A DNA stretch of 64,000 nt from Protoeuglena noctilucae (lineage: Eukaryota > Chlorophyta > Pedinophyceae > Marsupiomonadales > Marsupiomonadaceae): NCBI GenBank assembly GCA_958009085.1, contig OY253682.1, positions 806,001 through 870,000 on the forward strand, written 5' to 3'. Shown piece after piece: positions 43,596 through 54,300 of this stretch; positions within the stretch are counted from its first letter, which is position 1; each line of letters starts with the position of its first letter. The notes below the pieces were generated by a model. That model saw only the letters and a list, made by a program, of their open reading frames with translations, ran no database searches and was not told the DNA's origin. The translations under genes and the position numbers were made by a program.

Positions 43596-46360
43596 TCACG
43601 ACATCTTGTGGAGTCGGAAGGGCACCCCGCTCTCCAGCTCGAACATCGGCGCGTACCTCTTCTGGTCCAGCGACTGCGGGAAGGACAACTCGATCGCATA
43701 TTGCACTCGCGCCCGTGCCTCCCGGAGCCCCACCCACTGCATAGCACCTTCTCATGACTCGCCTTGTTCAGCACTTCCACCCGGTAGGACCGCAGGAGCA
43801 CGGCCAGCACCGCCTTCAGCTCCACGAGCGCCAAGTACTTGCCCACGCACAGCCGCGACCCCGTCCCGAACGCTGCGGCGATGCGATGCGATGCGATGAA
43901 AGACGCCGACGTGCAGCTGCGGCGTCCGCTTGCTATGCGGCGCTGGTGTGCGGCCATCGAGTGCACACAGCTCTATAGCTCTATCGGCATGCAATGTCTC
44001 ATTGCAACATCAGCACGCAACCCCGTCGCTGTCCTGCCATCAGCAAGCGTTCCCTCACCGACGAATCCGCTGGGCCGCGGCGCCCAGGGGCTGTCCAGCC
44101 ACCGCCGGGGATCGAACCCGCGCACCGGGTCCATGTGGGCGAACGGTCCCCATTTGGGCTGGAAGAGGCCCCAGCCCTCGCCCCTCGGCACCGAGCCAAA
44201 CACGGCGCTGTCTGCGGGGGATGAGAAGACGACGGGCGTGGCTTGGGACAGGAGGCGTGGCGGGGGACTTGGCAAGTGTGGCCGTCACTTATGCAAACAA
44301 GCCCCTTCCACTCTCACCAATGCCCAGCTGTGCATGCATCTATTCGTCGACCCTCACCGAACATGCCGTGGTGGATGTAGCTAGGGTGCACGCGGCATCC
44401 CACGGGGACCTGGAACGGCACCCCCACCCTCGGCCGCACCTCCACCGTCCTCTGCACCTCTTTGACCGGCCCCAGGATCGTGGGCATCACCCGCAGCGTC
44501 TCCTTGATCACCGCCTCCGTTTCTGGCATGTCCAACAGCGACGCGGACGTCAGGGACTCCCCGTGGAGCTGCGGGGGTGGGAGGAGAGAGAGGGAAGGGT
44601 GGGGAGTGAAGGGCAGGTGAATACAGGGATGGGGGGTGAGGGGTGAGTGAGAGAGGGAAGGGTGGGGAGTGATGGATGGGTGGTGCAGGGGTAAGTCACT
44701 GAGCGATCGGTACTCACCACACACACCCTCTGTCCTGTCACACCCCCCTCTCTCACCTGCACCACGCGCCTCTGCTCCTCCACCAGCCGCATGGCCCAGT
44801 CGGGGTGCACGGCCAAGAGCGCCAGGATGTTGGCGGCAGTGATGGCGGTGGTGTCGTGGCCGGCGAAGACGATACCAAGAAGGTTGTCCAGCATGGCGTC
44901 CATGCTGAGAGGGCCGTCGTCCTGAATGGGTGGGGGGCGAGGGCGCATGGTGATGGCACGTTCTGCTGTGATGGGTGTGACCGCATTTGTGCCTCCACCT
45001 GTGCATGCTCACCTCTACTCGCACCTCACCCCTGCTTACACTGCGCCCTTGCTCCGCAGCCATGCTTGCACCACACCCCTGCGGACACCACACCCTACCC
45101 CTGCAGCTCACCTCCACCTTGGCCAGCCGCTGCAGCAGCGTGGCATTCTCCGCCTCCCTCGCTGCCCTCTTGCCCCGGCTCGCCCCCGCCTTGGCCGCCT
45201 CCTCCATCGCGCGGCGCACGTGGGGCTCAAAGATCCTGATGAGATATAAGCACGAACGACGCAGGAGATGGGAAAGCATATAAGCATGTATGGAATGAGA
45301 TCAAACCTACAACTAGCGCCCATCACTATCACTTTCCCACCAACAACGCGCCAGCAGCACTGACCTGCGCAGCTTCTCGGACGCCCTGAGCCCCGCCAGG
45401 TACCTCCCGTACCCCGGCATGAGCCACCAGGTCCCCGCAAAGACCCCCATGGCCAGGTCTCGCATCAGCGCATCGACCCGGGCCACCTGACCCTCCTCCA
45501 GAGCCATCCCCAGGATGTCTGTCAGGAAGACGTCCATCGCCATGCGGCGCATGCACTGGGTGGCCGAGAGCGCCTCGCCGCGCGCGGACACAGCTGCCCA
45601 GTCGCCCACGTGGCGCTTCACGGTGCGAGCCACGTCGGGCGCAGCGGCCGCCACTGCGCTGGGGGACAGGGCGCCCATGCAGGCGTCCCGGAGCGACCGG
45701 TGCAGGTCGCCGTGCGCCGTGAGGATGCAGCTGGGGCCCACGAAACGTTTAAAGTTGTCTGCCCAGACGGGGAGCGGGTCCGATCGGTCGACGGCGGCGA
45801 TGGCGTCGGAATCGGAGACGACGAAGAGTCCGCCGATGCCCAGGGTGTAGGTACGGAAGGAAGGGGGGAGGCGGATGCGACGGGAGAGAGCGAGGTTGAC
45901 CCTGCAAAGAAATCGAAGTGTCCGTGTCAACACATGCCGATGGCAACGCGGCGCCATCCAAGGCGGGTCGCGAGTCGTCGACGGTCGATGGAGCCAGACA
46001 CCGCACCAGAATTGCACTCTTCGTCGCGAGAGGGCGCCGAGCGCCACGCCCAGGAAGGGGAGGCCCAGCCATTCGCGCGGCAGCCGCTGCGGGCAAGGTG
46101 CGGGGGGAAGTTGTCAATGCCTTCTCGAGCGCACGCGTTTTCTGCCACAGGGGCGTTACCCGCACGCAGACAAAAGTCACCAGCTGCGAGGAAGGGTCTT
46201 TTCGCCACGTCTTCAGGCTGCCGGGGTAGAAAAACACTCGCAAGCTCGTGTTGATGACGTACGCGACCGCGAGCGCCACAACGATCGCCACGATCCAGGC
46301 GCCGGTGGTACCGAAGTACTCCTCGCCGAGCTCGACGAGTTCACCCACGAGCGAGGTCAT
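43596..46360 (-). CDS. Cytochrome P450 monooxygenase
   Basis: This is a haem-thiolate monooxygenase, probably ER-anchored. The N-terminus (MTSLVGELVELGEEYFG, ATG at 46360; an alternative ATG lies at 46402) is followed by a membrane helix WIVAIVVALAVAYVI. The next exon has the Pro-rich hinge (LPREWLGLPFLGVALG). The long exon at about 45905-45365 carries RTYTLGIGGLFVVSDSDAIA and FKRFVGPSCILTAHGDLHRS. The I-helix is LLGIVFAGHDTTAITAANIL, the K-helix ExxR is in ETEAVIKETLRVMPTI, and a PERF-like FDPRRWLDSPWAP follows. The haem loop is AFGTGSRLCVGKYLALVELK with its cysteine. It ends VPFRLHKMS. All catalytic landmarks are present, unlike the P450-like gene at 30752. Substrate unknown. Confidence 0.92.
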
Positions 46361-46547
46361 CCTCGGCCTGCCGTGCCTGTCCACGACCGCGGAATGCCGC
46401 AATGCTCTCTGTAACGGCGGCTTACCGGTGATATTTCGATTTTCCTCTCCCGATACACAGATGGTTGGTACAATGATGGGATTTCTCGAAGCTGGATTGA
46501 ATTCGCAGTGAATCCGGGGAGATCAAACGGTAGGGCACTCTTAACCC

Positions 46548-47870
46548 TCACGCTTGCTGGAGCGCAGCCCTGCACTGCTCGACCTCTGCGCGCGATCCCA
46601 GGGCGATGCCGGTGCGCTTGTCGGTCTGATCCACGGGCAGGTCCAGGATATCGACGGCGCCGTCGGTGGCTGCACCCCCGGCCGCAGTTACGATCAGCGA
46701 CAGCGGGGCGCACTCGAACAGCAGCCTGCAGGGGCCACGGGCCGCGCAGTTGACAACAGTAACATGCGCCGACCTGCCTCAGCACACCCGCGTCGCATGA
46801 CAACGCCTCTCTGCTCGCCTCAGCTTCGCCGGTGATGTCAGTGAAGCCGGGTTGCAGAACACGCCCCCGCCCTTGTTCAGGATGTGGTGCACGTCAGCCG
46901 CCATGCTCCCGGAATACCGCAGCGTGTACCGGCCCCCCATCCATCGCGCCACCTGCTCCCGGTACTTCGCGTTGTCTGCCGTCGCTTTGACGTTCCCCGG
47001 AGCAAAGACGCTCCGCTCCTCGATCCGCAGACCGTCCCTCGTCAGCACCCACCGCCCCTCCTGCATCGGCCCTGCGACTGTCACGTCATGCCTCATGTCG
47101 CATAGTGTGCCGCGATGCCGCTGCCTGCGCGCGTCCTCGCCTTGCCAAGCACAAACTCCTTCACGCGCATCCGCCCCACTGACGCATCCCCACCCCTGTC
47201 GCTCGGCCCATTTTCCGGTGTTGGCGTCGCCATCACCAGCACCGTGCGGGGCCCGTACACGGCGTACGCAGCTGCCACCTGGTCCCGCCCTTTGAGCCCT
47301 GACAGGTCTTCGCCCGGCCACACGCCAAAGATCGACCCTACCGCGAAGTCAGCGCCCAGGACGCTCGAGCCGTCGAGCGGATCGAACGCCACGCAGTATC
47401 TGCGGGGTGCGAGATGCCGCGTGAACATGCATGTAACATCATGAGGACCACTCACAGCACGTGGGGCAACACGACGGTCGACGACGTGCGAGGTTTCTCA
47501 ACTCACCCGTGGAAACCCATCACGATCGCCTCGGCTTGCTCCTCTGAATATGCTGTGGACACGCATTGGCTTTCCCGCAAACATCTGAGGGTAGAATAGA
47601 CTAGGTTCATTCTTTTGTTCTTTGCAGGTAAACGCAGAGGTAGGGCCGGGGCACGCCGCGAGCATGCACGCACTTCGTCACGATGGCGTCCGCTTCAAGG
47701 TCCGCCTGCGTCTGGACGTCGCCGAATTGGTTGCGGGCCACGTCGCTTGCGTCTTCTGCAGAAGCTGGCTGCGGAAACCGCAGAGCCTCGGCGACCTGCT
47801 CCACCGAGTGGGCGATGGCGATCAAGAGTCGCGCGAGCGGAGCCGAGAGACCAAATAGCTCGTCCTGCAT
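46548..47870 (-). CDS. Sedoheptulose-1,7-bisphosphatase / fructose-1,6-bisphosphatase family enzyme
   Basis: This metal-dependent sugar bisphosphatase is most like SBPase of the Calvin cycle. Exons: [20 protein letters not shown] with [73 protein letters not shown] and [44 protein letters not shown] and [19 protein letters not shown]; and a last exon [20 protein letters not shown], ending [10 protein letters not shown] at 46548. FDPLDGSS is the metal-binding loop, and [12 protein letters not shown] with the C-terminal [11 protein letters not shown] matches SBPase better than cytosolic FBPase. The first exon, which would decide plastid targeting, is missing from the model. It must lie between 47871 and about 48450. 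Confidence 0.85.
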
Positions 47871-48416
47871 ACAGAAAGGTGCGGCCTTTTCAGACCCGGT
47901 CAGCAACCCTGCTTACATGAAAGGGCCTGTCCCTGTTGGCCCCGCTGCGGCATGGCTGACCTCGAGTGTTCGAGCCATGGCCCTTGCAGCTCTCCGCTGT
48001 CCTGGCCCAGTGGGCCAGGTCACGCGCTCATGGACCCTTGATTTCTCGCAGACTCTCTGTCCTCTGGGAGTTAGCACAGTCGATTCGGCCAAACGGTGGG
48101 GGGAATACTCAAGAACTCGCGTCGGGAAGCGGCATTTGTCTGGCCCGCGCACAAAACTGGGTAGGTTCTTCATGGGCACTACCCGTCTTTGCTCTTCCTT
48201 CTGATCGGACATGGATCCCGCTTGTCGTTCTCGCCGCTGGGTAACATCAAGGTTCCTCGCACCGGGGCCGCGGCATCAATCCGGCGTGAGCTTGCGTCGG
48301 CGCGATGCAGGCCACGAAGGTCTGTGGCACCTCCGCGCTGAGCAGGTGAGCGATCCCGCGGGTGGGGATGTCGCCATCTGTAAAGCGTCTCACGGGCGCG
48401 CTCGTCGCCATCGCGC
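47871..48416. other. Divergent region holding the unresolved 5' exons of SBPase and Tic20
   Basis: An acceptor at 47868 (TATGCAG) shows that the bisphosphatase has an upstream exon here. A minus-strand candidate reads MATSAPVRRFTDGDIPTRG at about 48410-48350. The Tic20 start may also lie here. Neither could be settled. Confidence 0.4.
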
Positions 48417-49484
48417 GTGCCTGCGAGCCCGCGCCATCTCGGCCCACCGCCACCTCCTACGCGCATATCGCCACGCAGGGCCTCTCTGCGGGCGCGGGCC
48501 CCCGTGGGTCTGGGGCCAAGGGGATCGTCGGGTAATTTGTCAAAGGCATGGAGGCCCTCGCTGAGCAGCGCCGCGCCCTCGAGCGCGCCGGGGACGCGGG
48601 CGGTCGTGGCACGGGCGTTCAAGCGGAACGGGTTTGATATCGCGGATCGCGTCATTGCCTCCGCATCCTACTTGGTCCCGCTTTGTGACGGCCTGCGCTT
48701 CAGGTGAAAGCGAACCCCCGCGAACACGGCGGGACTGGGCAACGTCTCCCGCAGCGCTCACCCGCTTCCCTCGCGCCCCCGCAGCTCCTACTTCTTCCTG
48801 CAATTCCCCTCGTTCGCGGTCGTCATGATCCCGTTCGAGCCCATCGTGCGGCTGTTCTACAGCTTCCCCTTCGCCGGCCTCATCGCCTTCCTCGTGCTCC
48901 AGTTGGGGGTCGTGAACAACATGAGCCTCTCCCGCTTCGTCCGCTTCAACTCCATGCAGGTGAGAACGCTGTACTCGCGAACGCAGCTAACGCGGCTGAG
49001 CCCATGCGACGTGGCTCATCCAGCTGCACTGAGCTAGCATCTACCCACTCCGCATTGCATAGCCCCTCACGCAGCTGTGTACCCTCATGGCTGTTCCCGC
49101 AGGCCATCCTCCTCGACATCGTCCTCATCGTCCCCTCGCTCCTCACGAGCCTCTTTGGCCGCGGCATGGCCTCCTCTTCCCTCGGACTGCAGCTCCAGGT
49201 GAGACCTTGCAACCACACCTTCACCACCTCACCACCTCACCTCGATACGCTTGGCTGCCACCCTGGCCCTCCCAGGTGTTTGTGAAGCAAGACGATGCTC
49301 TCTGATATAACTGATATCTAATAATTGACACATCCCTTTACTCCTTGCTCAGATTTCCTTCTACAACACGGTCTGGATCTTCACCTTTGTGTGTGTCGCG
49401 TACGCCATGTCCTCGTGCCTCCTGGGCCAGTACGCCCGGCTGCCCCTGGTCGCCGATGCGGCCGACCAGCAGGTGCCCAAGTGA
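48417..49484 (+). CDS. TIC20: Tic20-family plastid protein import channel
   Basis: This is an inner-envelope membrane protein of the TIC translocon. The first exon (open from 48417; no ATG was found in frame, so the true start is upstream or in another exon) is Arg/Ser/Pro-rich, like a transit peptide. It ends RNGFDIADRVIASASYLVPL then CDGLRF. Exon 2: SYFFLQFPSFAVVMIPFEPI, VRLFYSFPFAGLIAFLVLQL and NMSLSRFVRFNSMQ. Exon 3: AILLDIVLIVPSLLTSLFGR. Exon 4: ISFYNTVWIFTFVCVAYAMS with a short polar tail ending QQVPK. Four hydrophobic helices and the SRFVRFNSMQAILLDI motif are characteristic of Tic20. It confirms a plastid-bearing host. Confidence 0.88.
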
Positions 49485-49914
49485 TGTGCGGAAAGAGACG
49501 GGGTGCGTGCACATGCGCAAGTAACGCAGTGCAGCGGTGGTGGTGCGCATGGGGGCGCCTTGCCGGAGGTCGTTGGTGGCTCGCTTAGGCTCGCTTAGGA
49601 GCTTCGAGTGAACCGGTTCGATTTAAATCAGTCTCCCTGTGCACTTTCAACGGCTGGCTGGGCCCGGGGCGCACCGTGTGTGCACAGCCCGGCACCTTAC
49701 AGCCCCACCCCACAGCCTGCCGAGCGCCCGCCGCGTCGCCCAGACCCCCAGCCGCGCACAGACGGCGCCGCCGGTCCGACCGACGCCCCGCGGCAGCCGC
49801 GGGGACACGACACCCACACAACACCCTTTTCCATCCCCTGGCCCACGCGTGGCGAAGGGATTAGCCAAACAAGTCGACCCGACCCCCCTGGCGCACGCGT
49901 GGCATAGGCTGGGC
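49485..49914. other. Convergent intergenic region
   Basis: This lies between the stops of Tic20 and ribosomal P2. A short repeated phrase (GGCCCACGCGTGGC / GGCGCACGCGTGGCA) occurs at about 49840 and 49890. No gene was seen. Confidence 0.5.
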
Positions 49915-51030
49915 TTAGCCGAACAGGTCGAGCCCCATCTCCTCCTCCTCGGACTCGGGCTCCGGGGCCTTCTCCTCCTTCTTGGCCGCACCGGCACCGC
50001 CCGCGGCGGGCGCAGCGCCACCGGCAGCGGGGACGGCCACCGCGGCGACGGACTGCGGGGGGGGGGGGGTCACAGTGACACACGCGTGAGACATGCGCCG
50101 GTCGGGCAAAGGCAACAGACGCTACAAGCAACCCTGCATGGGATGTGCACTGGCCGGGGCAAGTGCGACGGTCGCTGCAAGCCACCCTGCGCCGCACGGG
50201 TTCCGCAGCAAACGCGCCTGGAGCTTGTCGCGGCCCTCCTTGATGACGTCCTCCACGTTCTTGCCCTCGAGCTCGGACAGCAGCTTCTTGACCTGGTCGG
50301 CCTCGGCCTCAATGCCCACTGCGCGGGGAGCGCGGGAGGTGGAGTTGGCTGGCGCACGGGGGCCGGGCCGGGGGCCGGAATCGCCGCGTTCCTCTCGGCG
50401 GCGCTGCCTGCCAACCGCCAACAGCGCCGGGTTGTGCTGGTCCGTTGCCGGCCTGACACGGTCCCCCGGGCTTCCAAGCCGCCCGCCCCGGCCGCCTCCG
50501 CGGCCGGAGAGGGAGCTACTGGAGGCTTTGGCCAGACGCCGCGTCAACGAGGGGCGGCGGCGGACCCGGACCGCACCCACGCACGCTTCGCCCGCCCCCA
50601 CTCGGGTGACAGGGGGGCGCGACCCCCCCCGGCGAAGCTTCGGCGGCGTGAGCGGCGGCCGGCGCCACGAGAGCGACGAAACCGGATCGAGGGCGAGGAA
50701 GCGCGGCGAGCCGGTGCCCAGCGACGCCCCCCGAGGCCTCGGCCGGCGGGGGCCCTCCCCGGGCGCGCTCGGCGGCCCGGCTGCCGGCGACTCACCGGAG
50801 CTCAGGATCTTGGTGATGTCGGCAGCGCTCGGTGAGGCGTTGCCGCCCAGAACGGCCTGCGGGCGGAGTAAGGGGGAAACGAAGCTCGAGCGGCCCGGGG
50901 AGCGGCAGCCCAAGCATTGGCGGCTCGCGAGAATCGCAAAATGCGCTTGGCCAGCGGCTGGGGCTGCCATCCGTGGCCGCAGATCGAGAATCGCCGGCCT
51001 CACCAGCAGATAAGCGGAGATCACACGCAT
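49915..51030 (-). CDS. RPP2: 60S acidic ribosomal stalk protein P2
   Basis: This small acidic stalk protein of the large cytosolic ribosomal subunit recruits elongation factors. Four exons: MRVISAYLL (ATG at 51028-51030, donor CTG|GTGAGG); AVLGGNASPSAADITKILSS; VGIEAEADQVKKLLSELEGK with NVEDVIKEGRDKLQ; and SVAAVAVPAAGGAAPAAGG, ending EEEEMGLDLFG. Intron 3 starts with GC (CAG|GCGCGT at 50217) and is the only donor that keeps the frame. The N-terminal dimerisation helices, Ala/Gly hinge and acidic C-terminus are all as expected for P2, with about 110 residues. It is divergent from the large gene at 51311, with 280 bases between the start codons. Confidence 0.95.
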
Positions 51031-51310
51031 GTTTCAGGTGTGTCAATTTAACCGCGTCCACAGACCGAAAGGGGCGGCGTGGTGGTGCCGGGGCGGCGGA
51101 AATCGCCGCGGCCGTGCCCGCCGTTCTGACAATCGCCAGAAACAATCGAGCGTCGCGAGCCCGACGAAGCCAGGAGCCGATGCTTTCCACGAGCATCACG
51201 TCGGCAAGTCACGCGACGGAGCATCCGCTCGCATCTCGCTCGCATGAGGCCGGCCTGCGCCAGGTGGCGACCCCTCGGCTGACGCCCGGCGAGCGGGAAC
51301 GGGGCGTGCG
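51031..51310. promoter_or_regulatory. Short bidirectional promoter region, RPP2 / large gene
   Basis: Only 280 bases separate two opposite start codons, so the two genes probably share a promoter. No TATA box was seen. Confidence 0.45.
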
Positions 51311-54300
51311 ATGAACAAGATATCCTCGTTGCTTCAGGTGAGGGAGCGGGGCCCGCAGCTACTTCACGCACCGCACAACATGGAACTGCGCATCCGACAT
51401 CTCACGCGCGCGCCCCTCGCCGAGGCCGGACGCTGGGACCCTCGCGACGGCGTGGCCGGCATCGACGCCTCTCATCGCGATGTCACCGCGTGATCCCCGC
51501 TCCCCGCTTTGCACCGCAGCTGCCGGCTGACCCGCCGGGTCCCGAGCTCTCCCTCACCCCCGGCCAGCGCCTGGCTGTCGCGGCTCGCGAGCTCCTGGAC
51601 TCCACCGGGCCACGCTCCTCGCGCGGCATCGAGCGCCCGAGCCTGCTATGGGAGGGCGGGCCGCGGGGATCCGGGCGAGTCGCTGCGCCGAGCTGGGCTG
51701 CACGTGTCCTGAACTGACCCAACACAACTGCGTCACCCGCTCCGCTCCCGGCCACTCAACCTGCTTAATCTGACTCCGGGCCACTGTTCTGCTCAGCTCA
51801 GCTATCGATCGCTCGCCTTGCTTACCCTGCTTTGGCCATCACCGTCGAGTCACCCTGCCTGCCTCCTTGCTCCCGCAGTCCCCAGAGCGCCCGCGTTTCC
51901 GCCGGCGTCGAAGTGAGTCCGCTCAGCGCTTAGTACGCATTCCCTCGCATCAACCCGATTTGATCCTTGTACCAAGCCCTGCCGTTGCCCTTTGGACTGC
52001 CGCTCGCACGCTGCACACTGTGCGTCTCGCATTCCCACACTGCACCATCTCTACCAAGCCCTCCTTCACCGCCATTCATCATCATTACCCCACCCCCTTC
52101 CCCGTCTGCCCCCAGCCCGCCTTCCGCACCGCCCCCTCCGCTGGCCTCGGCATGAGCGGCACCCTGGCATCCCAGCTCAACGCCCTGCACGCCGCCGCGG
52201 ACCGGGAGATGGAGTCCCTCGCGAAGGGCCTGCACAGTGCGGCGGCGGCGAGGACGGGGCCCTTGGCCCCGTATGGCGCGCACCCTCGCCTTGACCTGGA
52301 CAGGGCCGGGGCTGAGACGCCAACCGGCAGATTGGGCGACATGGACGAGCGGGGTATGGCGACGGCGATGGGACACATGGCGAGCACCATCGGGCGGGCC
52401 GCGGAGAGCGCCGACAGCCCCCATCGCCCGAGAAACGCGCGAGGGGCGGTGGCACCCCGCGTGGGGGTGGTGGCCCGAGACTCGCCACGGGCCAGTCGTT
52501 CCGATCGATCCACGGCAGCGACGACAGCGCGTACCGGGGCCACCACACGCGCGCGGAGGGTGCGCCTGCAGCATCGCCGTCCCGACGGAGGGGCGCGCAC
52601 CCGTTGCTGGCGGGCGGTGAGAGCTTGGAAGAGGAGGTGGGGAGCGCGAGGCGGATCCTGACGCTCTTGTCGCGCACCCCGCACGACGCGAAGCTGCTGG
52701 CGGAGTTCCGGGGGGCCCTGAAGCGCATCCGGGTGGCGAGGCGGTACTGGCGGCCCCAGCGGACGCGGTCGTGGAGGGCAGAGGACCTGGAGGTGAGCAA
52801 TTAGAGAGGGTGGTGGTGGTATTGGTAGTGGCAATGTTGATACTGGTAGTGGTAGTGATAGTGGCATTGATAGTAATGGTGGTAGTGCTGGTGAGGTAGT
52901 GGTAGTGGTAGTGGCGGTACTGGCGGCCCCAGCGCACGCGGTCGTGCAGGGCAGAGAACCTGGAGGTTAGCATTTAGAGAGGGGTGTTGGGGTGACTGAT
53001 AGTAACTGTGTATTGGTGAAATAATGATGTGATGGGTTGTGGAGGGCGGAGGACCAAAGCTCTCACTGCAACCCTCACCCCCTTACCCCCGCAGCGTGCG
53101 GCCGAGGTGGCCCCTCTCCCCCTAGACTGGGAGTCGGTGCTGTGGCGGGTGCTGGTGGGCCCCGATCGCGTCACACGAACGCGGGGAGAGCGACTGGTCA
53201 CCACCATCGCAGAGACCAGGAGGTCCCTCCGCAAGCACCTCCCTGTGCTGCAGCAGGCATTCGATGCGTACCACGCCGCGCCGTGCCTGGCCACGGGGCT
53301 GGGGGGCGGTGCGGGGGCGACGGGGGTGGCGGGGGCGGGGGGGAGGGAGAAGGAGAGGGAGCAGGTGAGGGGTGGGGTGAGATGAGAGAGATGAGATGGT
53401 GGAAGCAGGTGAGGGAACAGGTGAAGTCGGGCTGCGGTTAGTGCGAGAGAGAGGGAGAGGGAGCTGGTTCGTGATTTGTGCACTCTGTTACCCATCGCAC
53501 ATCGCCACTGTTACATTTCCCCTTACACGCAGGCCCCCTCCCACGAGAGTCCCGACGCCCCCTCTGCCCACGCGCACTCTGCTTCTGCGGGGGAGGAGCG
53601 GCTGGGGGCAGTGCCGGAGGATGAGGGCATGAGGGAGGGGCAGGTGAAAGGGGGTGTGAGTGACTGGGTGTAACGTGGCGTGAAGGGGTGTGACTGGGTG
53701 TGGATGGGTGTAGATGTGACTGGGTGTTGGTGTGAGAGGGGCAGGTGAGGGGAAGGGGGGGTGGAGGTAATCTGTTGCTCCTCTTTCTTACTCCCTCTCA
53801 CGCACCCCACCATCCCTTAACCCCACCCCCCAGGACTCCGACGGCGCCCCCCCCCGTGTCACACACCACCACCCCCCCTCACTCACTCACCCACTCACTC
53901 ACCACCAACCCGCCCCACTCACTCACTCACTCACCCCACCCTACCCCCCTCCCTCCACCCCAGGACTCCGACGGCGCCCCCCCCCGCCCCCCCAACGCCG
54001 ACGGCTTCACTTTCCCAGAGGACGACCTGAGGCGCTCCCGGGACGTTTCTGGCGACACCCTGACAGCGGGAGCACTGTTCCGGTTACTAAGGGAGCTGGA
54101 CGTGGTGATGGCGCCTGTGACGTTGGCGAGGCTGGCCAGGGTGGCGTGCACCACGCCGCTGCCGCCACGGGGGGATGCGGCCAAGGTGAGGGGTGTGGGG
54201 GTGGTAGTGAGGGGTGCGAGTAGGGGTGAGGGGGGTTGGTGGGGTGGTGGTGGGGGGATGAGGGGTGAAAGGTGAGGGTGAAGGGTGAGGAGTGGCAGTG

